Of a stretch of 64,000 nucleotides of DNA, positions 19,243 to 26,690 are shown piece by piece. Position 1 is the stretch's first letter; each line of letters opens with the position of its first letter. This DNA comes from Billgrantia aerodenitrificans (lineage in GTDB: Bacteria; Pseudomonadota; Gammaproteobacteria; Pseudomonadales; Halomonadaceae): contig NZ_JABFTV010000014.1 in the NCBI RefSeq assembly GCF_021404405.1, positions 42,218 to 106,217 of the forward strand, given 5' to 3'. Below the pieces are notes generated by a model, which saw only the letters and a program-made list of their open reading frames with translations, was not told the origin of the DNA and made no database searches. Both the position numbers and the translations under genes were made by a program.

Positions 19243-19881
19243 TCAGTGACGGGGCTCCTGCTCCCAGCCGGCGGGCATGTCGAGGTCGTCCTCACCATCC
19301 GCCGCGCCGCCCACGCCGGGCTTGTCGATGATCTGTATGGAGCTGGCCTGTAGTCCTTCGTCGCCTTCGTTAGGCTCGAAACGCACCCGGGTACCCACGG
19401 TCAAGCGGTCGAAGTCGCCGTGCAGCACCGCATTGCGGTGAAAGTAATATTCCTGGCCGCTGATGCTCTTGAGAAAGCCGTAGCCATCCTTCTCGAACAT
19501 GCGCACTACCGTCGCCACCGGCGGCAATGGCTCGTCGTTGTGCTGCTTGACCTTGCCGTCACGCTTGGCGGTCTGCTTCTTGAGCTGCTTCTCCATCGCT
19601 TCGAAGGCGCTGCGAATGATGGGGCGAAGCTGGACCTGGGGGTCGGTTACCTTGTCGCTCTTCTCGGCCACGAGTTCACCCTTGGCCGGTAAGGTCACTT
19701 CGACCTGGGCTCGATAGGGGTTGCCTGTCTTGTGGGGATTCTGGGTCTGCTCGATGGTGACGCGGCAGGAGACGATATCCTTGCTGAAATTCTCAAGCTT
19801 GGCCACGCGGGAGCGTACGTACTCATCGATCCACGCCGAGCGCGAGACATGCTGGTAGGTGATTTCCAAAGGCGTTTGCAT
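19243..19881 (-). CDS. ribosome hibernation (HPF/RaiA-type) domain fused to cold-shock domain
   Basis: The protein has 212 residues. Residues 1 to about 110 form a ribosome-hibernation-factor-like beta-alpha domain (LEITYQHVSRSAWIDEYV, KLENFSKDIVSCRV, NPYRAQVEVTLP). An Asn/Asp/Pro linker joins it to a cold-shock OB domain at about 122-190, containing the RNA-binding strand EKDGYGFLKSISG and EYYFHRNAVL. HPF domains bind the 30S subunit; the cold-shock domain binds single-stranded RNA. A combined role in ribosome protection or RNA handling under stress is likely by domain content. GGGAGG lies 4 bases before the ATG. The last codons run into the tandem repeat. Confidence 0.88.
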   Translation of the reverse strand: MQTPLEITYQHVSRSAWIDEYVRSRVAKLENFSKDIVSCRVTIEQTQNPHKTGNPYRAQVEVTLPAKGELVAEKSDKVTDPQVQLRPIIRSAFEAMEKQLKKQTAKRDGKVKQHNDEPLPPVATVVRMFEKDGYGFLKSISGQEYYFHRNAVLHGDFDRLTVGTRVRFEPNEGDEGLQASSIQIIDKPGVGGAADGEDDLDMPAGWEQEPRH

Positions 19882-20076
19882 GCTTCCTCCCTGTCGTTTC
19901 AGGAGGCGGCGAACGACGTTCCCGGCGGTATTCGCCTTGCGTTCGAAGCCACCTGCTGCCTGAATCCATTTCGGGCCTTGTCCCGTTCAGCGTGGTAGCG
20001 GGACCGAAGGATTTCAATCGACTCTGTTCTGGGTTTTGGTAACCCGAGGTAAGTGAGCAAGTACCGGCCCAACAGT

Positions 20077-20112
20077 GACAAGGCCCACGAGCCGAAGCTC
20101 GTGGGCCTTGTC
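20077..20112 (-). terminator. strong hairpin with UUCG-type loop after grxD
   Basis: A perfect 16-bp stem is formed by 20077-20092 and 20097-20112. The four-base loop reads TTCG on the minus strand, closed by C-G, the exceptionally stable tetraloop class. It lies 21 bases past the grxD stop. There is no long T-run after it, so it may act as a terminator, an RNA-end stabiliser or both. Confidence 0.7.
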
Positions 20113-20133
20113 GAACCCTGCGGGGAAACGGGA

Positions 20134-20484
20134 TCAGGCGTTACCGCCTTCCTCGTTGGCGTTGGCCCGGGCCGCCGCGTCCTTGATCAGTTTTTCCAGC
20201 TCACCGCTTTGATACATCTCGGTGACGATGTCGCAGCCGCCCACCAGCTCGCCGTCGACCCACAGCTGGGGGAAGGTTGGCCAGTTGGCATACTTGGGCA
20301 GTTCGGCGCGGATGTCGGGGTTGTCCAGCACGTTGACGAAAGCGAAGCGCTCGCCACAGGACATCAGAGCCTGCACGGTCTGGGCGGAAAAGCCGCACTG
20401 CGGCAGCTGGGGTGTGCCCTTCATGTAGATCAGGATGGGGTTTTCGCTGATCTGGCGCTGGATGTTCTCGATGGTAGTGCTCAT
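20134..20484 (-). CDS. grxD: monothiol glutaredoxin, Grx4 family
   Basis: The 116-residue protein has the CGFS active site at residues 30-33 (PQLPQCGFSAQ). The glutathione-binding features NWPTFPQLWV and GGCDIVTEMYQSGEL near 70-90 are present. Grx4 proteins bind a bridging [2Fe-2S] cluster with glutathione and pass it to iron-sulfur assembly partners in the cytoplasm. GGGAG lies 5 bases before the ATG. It is divergent from argF. Length is normal, with a short Asn/Glu-rich tail. The identification is secure. Confidence 0.96.
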   Translation of the reverse strand: MSTTIENIQRQISENPILIYMKGTPQLPQCGFSAQTVQALMSCGERFAFVNVLDNPDIRAELPKYANWPTFPQLWVDGELVGGCDIVTEMYQSGELEKLIKDAAARANANEEGGNA

Positions 20485-20648
20485 GTGCGCTCCCTGTTGG
20501 AAGATGTGGTGGCTGAGGATGCAGAGGAAAAATACCCTAGTGCAACGCTCAGTCTTTTACTCATGGCCCCATTCTACTGATGACGAGCGAATTGCGCATC
20601 CCCCGCCGGCTGGATAGGATGGTGGTTTTTTCGCGCGGAGAGATCGCC

Positions 20649-21569
20649 ATGGCGACACGCCATTTCCTGACCCTGTTGGACCTGAGCCCCGACGAGCTGC
20701 ACTACCTGATCCAGCGCGCCATCACGATCAAGAATCGCCTGCGCGCGCAAGGGCCTGTCTACGCGCCGTTCACCAATCGCACGCTGGCGATGATCTTCGA
20801 GAAGTCGTCGACGCGCACCCGGGTCTCGTTCGAAACCGCCATGGCGCACTTCGGTGGCCACGCGCTGTTCCTCTCGCCGCGCGACACGCAGCTCGGCCGC
20901 GGTGAGCCGATCGAGGACACCGCCAGGGTGCTCGCGGAGATGGTCGACATCGTCATGATTCGTACCTTCTCCCATGCCGGCCTCGAGACCTATGCCGCGG
21001 CAAGCTCGGTACCGGTGATCAATGCGCTCTCCGACGATTATCACCCCTGCCAGCTGCTGGCCGACGTGATGACCTGGACCGAACTGCGCGGCAGCGTACG
21101 CGGACGCACGGCGGTATGGATCGGCGACGGCAACAACATGTGCCACTCGTGGATCAACGCCGCGCGCCAGTTCGATTTCCAACTGCGGGTGTGCTGCCCC
21201 GAGGGCTACGAGCCGCGCCAGGACATTCTCGCTGCCGCCGGCGACCGGGTCACTCTGTTGCGCGACCCCGCCGAAGCCGTGGCCGGTGCCGATCTGGTCA
21301 CCACCGACGTGTGGGCCTCGATGGGCCAGGAAGAGGAACAGGCCAAGCGCGAAGCCGACTTCGCCGGCTTCCAGGTCAGCGAGGCGCTGCTCGACCTGGC
21401 CAAGCCGGACGTGCTCTTCCTGCACTGCCTGCCGGCCCACCGCGGCGAGGAGATCAGCGAGACGCTGCTCGACGATCCGCGCGCCGTGGTATGGCAGGAA
21501 GCCGGCAACCGCCTGCATGCCCAGAAGGCGCTGATCGAGTTTCTGCTACTGGGCCGGGTCGATCACTGA
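20649..21569 (+). CDS. argF: ornithine carbamoyltransferase
   Basis: The protein has 306 residues from ATG 20649, preceded by CGGAGAG; an in-frame ATG at 20580 gives an extra 23 residues not expected in the family. It carries the carbamoyl-phosphate motif SSTRTR at 53-58, the ornithine-side loop HCLPAHRGEE near 270 and DDYHPCQ near 133. It makes citrulline from ornithine and carbamoyl phosphate, the step before ArgG. The stop codon runs into a compact hairpin shared with the convergent stator operon. The identification as biosynthetic OTCase is secure. Confidence 0.96.
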   Translation: MATRHFLTLLDLSPDELHYLIQRAITIKNRLRAQGPVYAPFTNRTLAMIFEKSSTRTRVSFETAMAHFGGHALFLSPRDTQLGRGEPIEDTARVLAEMVDIVMIRTFSHAGLETYAAASSVPVINALSDDYHPCQLLADVMTWTELRGSVRGRTAVWIGDGNNMCHSWINAARQFDFQLRVCCPEGYEPRQDILAAAGDRVTLLRDPAEAVAGADLVTTDVWASMGQEEEQAKREADFAGFQVSEALLDLAKPDVLFLHCLPAHRGEEISETLLDDPRAVVWQEAGNRLHAQKALIEFLLLGRVDH

Positions 21570-21586
21570 GGGGGCTAACGCCCCCT
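21569..21586. terminator. compact bidirectional hairpin between argF and the stator operon
   Basis: AGGGGGC (21569-21575), loop TAAC and GCCCCCT (21580-21586) form a 7-bp stem. It overlaps the last base of the argF stop and the stop codon of the convergent MotB-type gene. No T-run follows on either strand, so termination efficiency is uncertain. Confidence 0.5.
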
Positions 21587-22271
21587 AGCTATCCCGCAAC
21601 TCCTGATGCAACAGCAGCTCCACGCGGCGGTTGGCGGCACGCCCCTGGATGGAGTCGTTGCTCTCCATGGGGCGTGTGTCGGCATAGCCCACCGCCCGCA
21701 GCCGCTGGGAAGACACCCCAAGCTCGGAGAGATAGCGCAGCACGGCGATCGCACGCGCTGAAGAGAGCTCCCAGTTGGAGGGAAACTGGGCGGTGGCGAT
21801 GGGAATGTCGTCGGTGTGCCCTTCGACCGAAATGTCCCCGTCGAATCTTTCCAGCGTTTCGCGCAAGCCACTCAGGACCTCGCGCCCCTGCGCCGTCAGG
21901 GTGGCCTGGCCACTGCTGAACAGCAGGTTGTCATCGATACGCAGGGTGATGCCACGCTGCCCTTCGGCGACGCTGACGCCCTCGATGTTCAGACTCTGCA
22001 AGCGCGGCTGCAACCCCTCGTGCTGCGGCTTGAGCCCCGCTCCCGCCACCATCCGTGCCGCCGCCTCGGCCTGAGGAGTGATCGCCGTGGCCACCTCGCC
22101 GCCATGACGACTGCCTTGCACGGCCAGGCCGTTCCCGGCCAGCGAGAGCAGTAGCACGAACAGTGTGATCAGCAACGTCAATACGTCCAGGTAGCTGACC
22201 AGCCAGCTTTCTTCATCCCCCTCTCCAGAAGCCGGGGGATGCAGCACGTTGCGGGTGCTACGGTCCAGCAT
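21585..22271 (-). CDS. MotB/PomB-family stator protein (second stator set)
   Basis: The protein has 228 residues from ATG 22271, which overlaps the end of the MotA-type gene by 14 bases. A single transmembrane helix (about 25-45) carries the ion-binding Asp29 in SYLDVLTLLITLF. A plug/linker and an OmpA-type peptidoglycan-binding domain follow, with GHTDDIPIA, NWELSSARA and NDSIQGRAANRRVEL. It anchors the stator to the cell wall. The short cytoplasmic tail and the sequence after the Asp resemble the MotD/PomB branch, not the E. coli MotB encoded at 46.6 kb. The coupling ion cannot be decided here. Confidence 0.88.
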   Translation of the reverse strand: MLDRSTRNVLHPPASGEGDEESWLVSYLDVLTLLITLFVLLLSLAGNGLAVQGSRHGGEVATAITPQAEAAARMVAGAGLKPQHEGLQPRLQSLNIEGVSVAEGQRGITLRIDDNLLFSSGQATLTAQGREVLSGLRETLERFDGDISVEGHTDDIPIATAQFPSNWELSSARAIAVLRYLSELGVSSQRLRAVGYADTRPMESNDSIQGRAANRRVELLLHQELRDS

Positions 22272-23082
22272 TCTGCACCTGATCGTCGATAGCGTCGCGC
22301 TTGGCCACGCTGGGATCGCGGATTTCATCGTGATAGTTGGCAACGAAGGAGTTGAGGGTCTCCTCGATGAACGACGGCAGACGCCGCTTGGTGATGAGCG
22401 AGATGCCCTCGAGCACCATGTTCATGGCGATCAGACGCTCTTCGGTGCGCCGCTCCAGCTTCACGGCGATCGGCTTGAACACCAGGTTGGCCAGCAGGAT
22501 GCCGTAGAAGGTAGTCAGCAAGGCCACCGCCATGCGCGGTCCGATCACGTGTAGGTCACCGGACTCCATCACCTCGAGCATGTTGACCAACCCCACCAGG
22601 GTACCGATCATGCCGAAGGCCGGTGCATAGGTTGCCATGGTGCGAAATATCTGCGCCTCGGCGTGCTCGCGGGCCTTGAGGCGGGCAATGCGCCAGCGCA
22701 GCAGATCGAAGATCTCTTCTTCCTTGGTGTTGGCAATGACCAAGTGAATGCCGGTACGCAGGAAGGGGTTGCGCGCCTTCTCCAGTGCCGCCTCGACGGC
22801 CCTGACGTCGCCCTTGAACCACAGTCGCGAGATGTCGACCAGCTCCTTGATGTCGTCCCTTATGTAGGTGTTCTCGCGCCGAAACACCAGCCCCACCAGA
22901 CGCACCACCCTGACGACTTCCTTGAGCGGATAGCTGATGAAGGTCGCCGCCATGGTGCCCGCCAGCACGATGGCCAGCCCCGGCAGATTGAGAAAGCTCT
23001 GGGGCGATTCGGCAGTGAAGAACAAGACGCTGACGAGCAGCACGACACTGGCAAACATGCCGATGATAGTCGAGGGATTCAT
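22258..23082 (-). CDS. MotA/PomA-family stator protein (second stator set)
   Basis: This 274-residue four-helix stator subunit has TM pairs near 7-25 and 32-50, and near 150-172 and 182-202. It includes the PomA/MotC-like block MAVALLTTFYGILLANLVFKP and the cytoplasmic loop with charged residues that contact the rotor FliG. With the MotB-type gene it forms an ion channel driving flagellar rotation. AGGAG lies 6 bases before the ATG at 23082, and a very good sigma-28 promoter lies about 40 bases upstream. It is distinct in sequence from the MotA at 47.5 kb, so this cell has two stator types. Confidence 0.92.
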   Translation of the reverse strand: MNPSTIIGMFASVVLLVSVLFFTAESPQSFLNLPGLAIVLAGTMAATFISYPLKEVVRVVRLVGLVFRRENTYIRDDIKELVDISRLWFKGDVRAVEAALEKARNPFLRTGIHLVIANTKEEEIFDLLRWRIARLKAREHAEAQIFRTMATYAPAFGMIGTLVGLVNMLEVMESGDLHVIGPRMAVALLTTFYGILLANLVFKPIAVKLERRTEERLIAMNMVLEGISLITKRRLPSFIEETLNSFVANYHDEIRDPSVAKRDAIDDQVQNAGP

Positions 23083-23122
23083 TCATGCTCCTGTGATGCG
23101 CGGGCATCGAGTCTAACGAAAA

Positions 23123-23149
23123 TTATCGGCAGCGATAGCGAGCGCTTTA
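23123..23149 (-). promoter_or_regulatory. sigma-28 promoter for the second stator operon
   Basis: On the minus strand TAAAG (23149-23145), 14 bases, then GCCGATAA (23130-23123): both elements are exact consensus with exact spacing. It is 40 bases before the MotA-type start and divergent from the promoter at 23207. Confidence 0.92.
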
Positions 23150-23206
23150 ATTCGATACCGAGATTGCTTATGAACAATTGATACAGATCAATTTTCACTG
23201 AGCGAC

Positions 23207-23233
23207 TAAAGTTTTTACCAGCACCGCCGATAG
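23207..23233 (+). promoter_or_regulatory. sigma-28 promoter for the EAL gene
   Basis: TAAAGTTT at 23207-23214 (exact), 11 bases, then GCCGATAG at 23226-23233 (seven of eight). It lies about 104 bases before the EAL-protein start at 23337. Confidence 0.9.
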
Positions 23234-23336
23234 GATGGTCAAGTGGGCTTGACCGGTGACGATTAGACGAGACGGTGAGTGCACTGCACTGCTCAAACAC
23301 GCAGACGATACCGAACAGGCCCGGGAAGGAGTTGCC

Positions 23337-24113
23337 ATGCATCGATGCGCCGAGAAGGAGGGACACTGCGAACGCTGCGAAGGCGAACTTCCTTTCGACT
23401 TCACCATGGCCTTCCAGCCGATCGTCGATCTGGGCTCGGCCAGAATCATCACCTACGAGGCTTTGGTGAGAGGGCCCGCCGGCGAATCTGCAGGCAGCAT
23501 CCTGGCCAAGGTGACGCCCCGCCTGCTCTACCGCTTCGATCAGGCCTGCCGCATCCGCGCCATCGAGCTTGCCAGCCGGCTCGGCATGCGCGAGAGCCTG
23601 TCGATCAATTTTCTGCCCAATGCCGTTTACGAACCCCAGGCGTGCATTCAGGCGACGCTGGCCATTTCCCAGAAGGTTGGGTGGCCGACGGAGCGGTTGG
23701 TGTTCGAGGTTACCGAAAGCGAAAAGGTGCAGGACCAAGAGCACTTGCGCAATATCATCGAAGCCTATCGCAGCATGGGATTCACCACTGCCCTGGATGA
23801 CTTCGGCAACGGCTTCGCCAATCTCGATCTGTTGACGATACTGCACCCGGACCGGCTCAAGATAGACCGCGCCCTGGTGATGGGTTGCGATGACGACGTT
23901 CGCCGACAGGCGATTCTCAGAGCCCTCGTCAGCCTTGCCGGGGAGCTCGGTATCGACCTGATTGCCGAGGGCGTGGAGACCCGCGACGAGGCACTGTGGC
24001 TGGGGCGTCACGGCATTCCGAAGCAGCAGGGCTTCTTTCATGCGCGCCCCGCCCTCGAGAGCCTCGCACCGGATCTCGAACCGGGCCTCGCGGCGCTGCG
24101 CCAGGCATTGTAG
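23337..24113 (+). CDS. EAL-domain cyclic-di-GMP phosphodiesterase with Cys-rich N-terminus
   Basis: The protein has 258 residues from ATG 23337 (AAGGAG 6 bases upstream); an in-frame ATG at 23256 is less likely. It is a stand-alone EAL domain without membrane segments. Catalytic features appear complete: YEALVRG, SINFLPN, FEVTESE, ALDDFGNGFANL, KIDRALV and AEGVET. It should hydrolyse c-di-GMP. The first 14 residues contain Cys4, Cys11 and Cys14 (MHRCAEKEGHCERC), which could be a metal or redox site. Its sigma-28 promoter is back-to-back with that of the stator operon, suggesting c-di-GMP lowering when the motor is switched on. The HDOD gene follows 100 bases later. Confidence 0.92.
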   Translation: MHRCAEKEGHCERCEGELPFDFTMAFQPIVDLGSARIITYEALVRGPAGESAGSILAKVTPRLLYRFDQACRIRAIELASRLGMRESLSINFLPNAVYEPQACIQATLAISQKVGWPTERLVFEVTESEKVQDQEHLRNIIEAYRSMGFTTALDDFGNGFANLDLLTILHPDRLKIDRALVMGCDDDVRRQAILRALVSLAGELGIDLIAEGVETRDEALWLGRHGIPKQQGFFHARPALESLAPDLEPGLAALRQAL

Positions 24114-24213
24114 ATGCTGCAAGCGCAGGACAAGCGGCACCGGAGCCGCCGTCATATCTGGAAACATGAGAACATACCTGGGTGTTGCAACACTCAGCAG
24201 GGAGCCAAGCCAC

Positions 24214-25425
24214 ATGCCCGACCAAAGGGGTCCAGAGCCTTTCACCATCGCTCTCCATCCGGTTCACGATGCCAGCCACCATCACGTGGCGGATCGTCTC
24301 GTCTACACCCGGCGCAGCGACGCCGAGGATGAGGCCGAGGACCTCATGTCCGCTACCGCCCGGGCCCTGGCCAGCGCCGTCTACGAGCTTGGCGATGCTG
24401 GGCTGCTAGGCGACAGGACGCTGTTCGTCGACCTGCCCCTGGAGTGGCTCGATCGCCCCGAACTGCTGCCCACCCCGGCACCGCGGCTAGCGCTTGGCGT
24501 TGCCGAAGCCAGTACGCTGGATAGCGAGCTGCTCGGGCGCCTGGATGACATTCGTGAGCGAGGCTATCGGGTCATCGTGCCTTCTCGGCTGTTCAAGCAG
24601 GATCCCGAGGCGTTGCTTGGCCGCTGTGACATCATACAGCTGAGCTCACCCAACGAACTGGACGAAAAGACGCTGGAAAAGCTCCCGGCTCGCAATATCA
24701 AGCTACTGGTCGGCAATCTCGACAGCCGCGATGCCCTGGAGCGTTACCAGATGATGGGCTGCGATTACTATGACGGCGACTATCTGGCACGCCCCAGCTT
24801 CATTGCCTCGCCGCCCCGTGGACGCCACGGCAACCGCGCCGCCCAGATTCGCCTGATTCGCGCCCTCTATGAGGAAGACAGCAGTGACCTCAACCGACTG
24901 CACGAGCTGGTGGTGCAGGTGCCTCATCTGCATGTGGCGATTCTGCGCCGCGCCAACTCTACCTATTTCAATCCTGGCGGCAAGGCGGTCGATCTGCAGC
25001 GTGGGGTACAGATCCTGGGGTTGATAGAACTGCGTCGGCTGATCCTGACCCTGACCCTGGCAAGTCTGCAGCCCTCATCCCGCATCGTGCTGCGTATGGC
25101 GCTGATCCGCGCCTTCATGTGCCGTCATCTGGCGGCCCCCTTCCCTACTCTCGATCCCGAGGATGCCTTCACCACCGGGCTGTTCTCGATGATGGATGCC
25201 CTGCTCGAAGAGGATCGCAATACCTTGCTCGACCACCTGCCTTTGGGCGAACCGATCATCAAGGCATTGAAGTATCGCAGCGGACCTCTCGGTGCCGTGC
25301 TCGTCCTGTGCGAGAACCACGAGCGCCAGGTCGAAGAAGCTATCGATGAAGTTCCCGCTGACCGACTGCATGGCTGCTACATGAACGCACTGGCCAGCAC
25401 CAAGGCGTTGATGGATAACCTGTAG
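24214..25425 (+). CDS. HDOD-domain protein with degenerate EAL-like N-terminus
   Basis: The protein has 403 residues from ATG 24214 (CAGGGAG upstream). The N-terminal half keeps an EAL-like outline (FTIALHPVHD, LFVDLPLEWL, IIQLSSP, LLVGNLDSRDA, YDGDYLARP) but has none of the catalytic residues. The C-terminal half is an HDOD domain (LHVAILRRANSTYFNPGG, FTTGLFSMMDALL). The layout is that of YuxH-like signalling proteins, as in the gene at 14190, but here the EAL part is more decayed. It is probably a c-di-GMP-related or protein-binding regulator. It may share the sigma-28 transcript of the EAL gene before it. Confidence 0.85.
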   Translation: MPDQRGPEPFTIALHPVHDASHHHVADRLVYTRRSDAEDEAEDLMSATARALASAVYELGDAGLLGDRTLFVDLPLEWLDRPELLPTPAPRLALGVAEASTLDSELLGRLDDIRERGYRVIVPSRLFKQDPEALLGRCDIIQLSSPNELDEKTLEKLPARNIKLLVGNLDSRDALERYQMMGCDYYDGDYLARPSFIASPPRGRHGNRAAQIRLIRALYEEDSSDLNRLHELVVQVPHLHVAILRRANSTYFNPGGKAVDLQRGVQILGLIELRRLILTLTLASLQPSSRIVLRMALIRAFMCRHLAAPFPTLDPEDAFTTGLFSMMDALLEEDRNTLLDHLPLGEPIIKALKYRSGPLGAVLVLCENHERQVEEAIDEVPADRLHGCYMNALASTKALMDNL

Positions 25426-25502
25426 GCATGCGAGAGCTGCCTAACCGCGCCGGGTGCTTGGAGAAAGCCTTACGCTTGGGAAACCCTTGCGCTTGGGAAA
25501 AC

Positions 25503-26210
25503 CTAGACGTCGTTGTCCGCCAGGCGTGCCCGTAACCGGCTTACCGCCTGGCTATGCAGTTGGCACACGCGTGACTCGGTGACACCGAGCACGGCGCCGA
25601 TCTCCTTCAGGTTGAGCTCTTCCTGGTAATAGAGCGCCATCAGCAGCTTTTCGCGCTCGGGCAGTGCCTCGATGCCATCGACCAGTTGCCGACGCCGCTC
25701 CTCGTCGATGAGCATGTGATAAGGCGTATCGAGCGAAGCGTCCTCGATGCCGGGTTCGGCGCCTTCCGAGACGAGCACCTCGAAGGGCAGCAGATGGCCA
25801 CTGTTGGTATCACTGAGCAGCTGGCGATACTCCTCGAGCTCCATGTCGAGCTCGGCGGCTATCTCAAGCTCGTCTGCCGCCCGGCCGAGCTTCTGTTCCA
25901 GACTGCGCACGGCCTCATCGACCGCCCGGGCATTACGCCTCACGCTGCGAGGCAGCCAGTCGCGGCTGCGCAGCTCGTCCAGCATGGCGCCACGGATACG
26001 CTGGCTGGCAAAGGTAGCGAAACTCGCCCCCTGAGTGGCATCGAAGCGACCCATCGCCTCGAGCAACCCCACGGTGCCGGCCTGGATCAGATCATCGAGC
26101 TCGATACTTGCCGGCAGTCGAACCTGCATCGACAGCGCCTGGCGCCTCACCAGCGGCAGGTACTCCTCCAGCAGGTCTGCCTGTTCGATCTTGCCTCGTG
26201 CTGTGTACAT
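25503..26210 (-). CDS. fliA: flagellar sigma factor sigma-28
   Basis: The protein has 235 residues. Region 2 contains EYLPLVRRQALSM and DLIQAGTVGLLEAMGRFD, with SFATFASQRIRGAMLDELR. Region 3 follows with DWLPRSVRRNARAVDEAVR. Region 4 ends with LNLKEIGAVLGVTESRVCQLHSQA (quoted as LNLKEIGAVLGV and TESRVCQLHSQA). FliA directs RNA polymerase to late flagellar and chemotaxis promoters, many of which are visible in this window, and is normally held by FlgM. The gene is last in the flhB-flhA-flhF-flhG'-flhE-fliA order, 63 bases after flhE, with a weak ribosome site. In enteric bacteria fliA lies elsewhere, so this placement resembles polar-flagellum gene order. Confidence 0.96.
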   Translation of the reverse strand: MYTARGKIEQADLLEEYLPLVRRQALSMQVRLPASIELDDLIQAGTVGLLEAMGRFDATQGASFATFASQRIRGAMLDELRSRDWLPRSVRRNARAVDEAVRSLEQKLGRAADELEIAAELDMELEEYRQLLSDTNSGHLLPFEVLVSEGAEPGIEDASLDTPYHMLIDEERRRQLVDGIEALPEREKLLMALYYQEELNLKEIGAVLGVTESRVCQLHSQAVSRLRARLADNDV

Positions 26211-26273
26211 GCTCTTGCTCTCGCGGCTGACGGTTCCCTCGAGCGATGCCGATCGGCGCTCGACGGGTCAGAA

Positions 26274-26690
26274 TCACTGCAGGTCGTCGTGATTCACGAT
26301 CACTTGCAGCCCCTGCAGGGTTGCGGCACGCTGCCCACGCTCCTGTAGGGAAAACTGAAAGTTCAGTGGCGTATCCGCCGGCACACCGGCCAGTGCCTCG
26401 GTCTGCCCTCGCGGCCCGGGCAGGCGAATGCAGGCCCCCGGATGGCAGAGCCAGGCGTTCACCTCCCTGCCGGCTGGCGGCTGAAACTGCCAGACCACGC
26501 GGCCCATCACCTGCCCGTGTGCCAGTTCGGGAGATGGCGGCAACAAGGCAGCGGACATGGCGGGTCGCTCGGCCATGACGACGTGCACGGCAGGCGCCGT
26601 GGCCACCCAACTGCCGGCCGCCTGAGCCATGCCCGCCCACAGCACGCAAAGGGTCAGAAAACAGAGTTGCCCTAGCCTGTGCGGTTTCAT
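26274..26690 (-). CDS. flhE: flagellar protein FlhE
   Basis: The 138-residue protein has an N-terminal signal peptide (LGQLCFLTLCVLWAGMAQA, cleavage near residue 25). The secreted beta-rich domain contains GSWVATAPAVHVVM, GRVVWQFQPPAG and LQGLQVIVNH, as in enterobacterial FlhE. FlhE is periplasmic and has been linked to sealing the flagellar export gate against proton leakage. The start at 26690 overlaps the stop of the FlhG-like gene as ATGA; a longer frame to 26885 lacks a credible signal peptide. In enterics flhE directly follows flhA; here flhF and the FlhG-like gene lie between them. Confidence 0.85.
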   Translation of the reverse strand: MKPHRLGQLCFLTLCVLWAGMAQAAGSWVATAPAVHVVMAERPAMSAALLPPSPELAHGQVMGRVVWQFQPPAGREVNAWLCHPGACIRLPGPRGQTEALAGVPADTPLNFQFSLQERGQRAATLQGLQVIVNHDDLQ

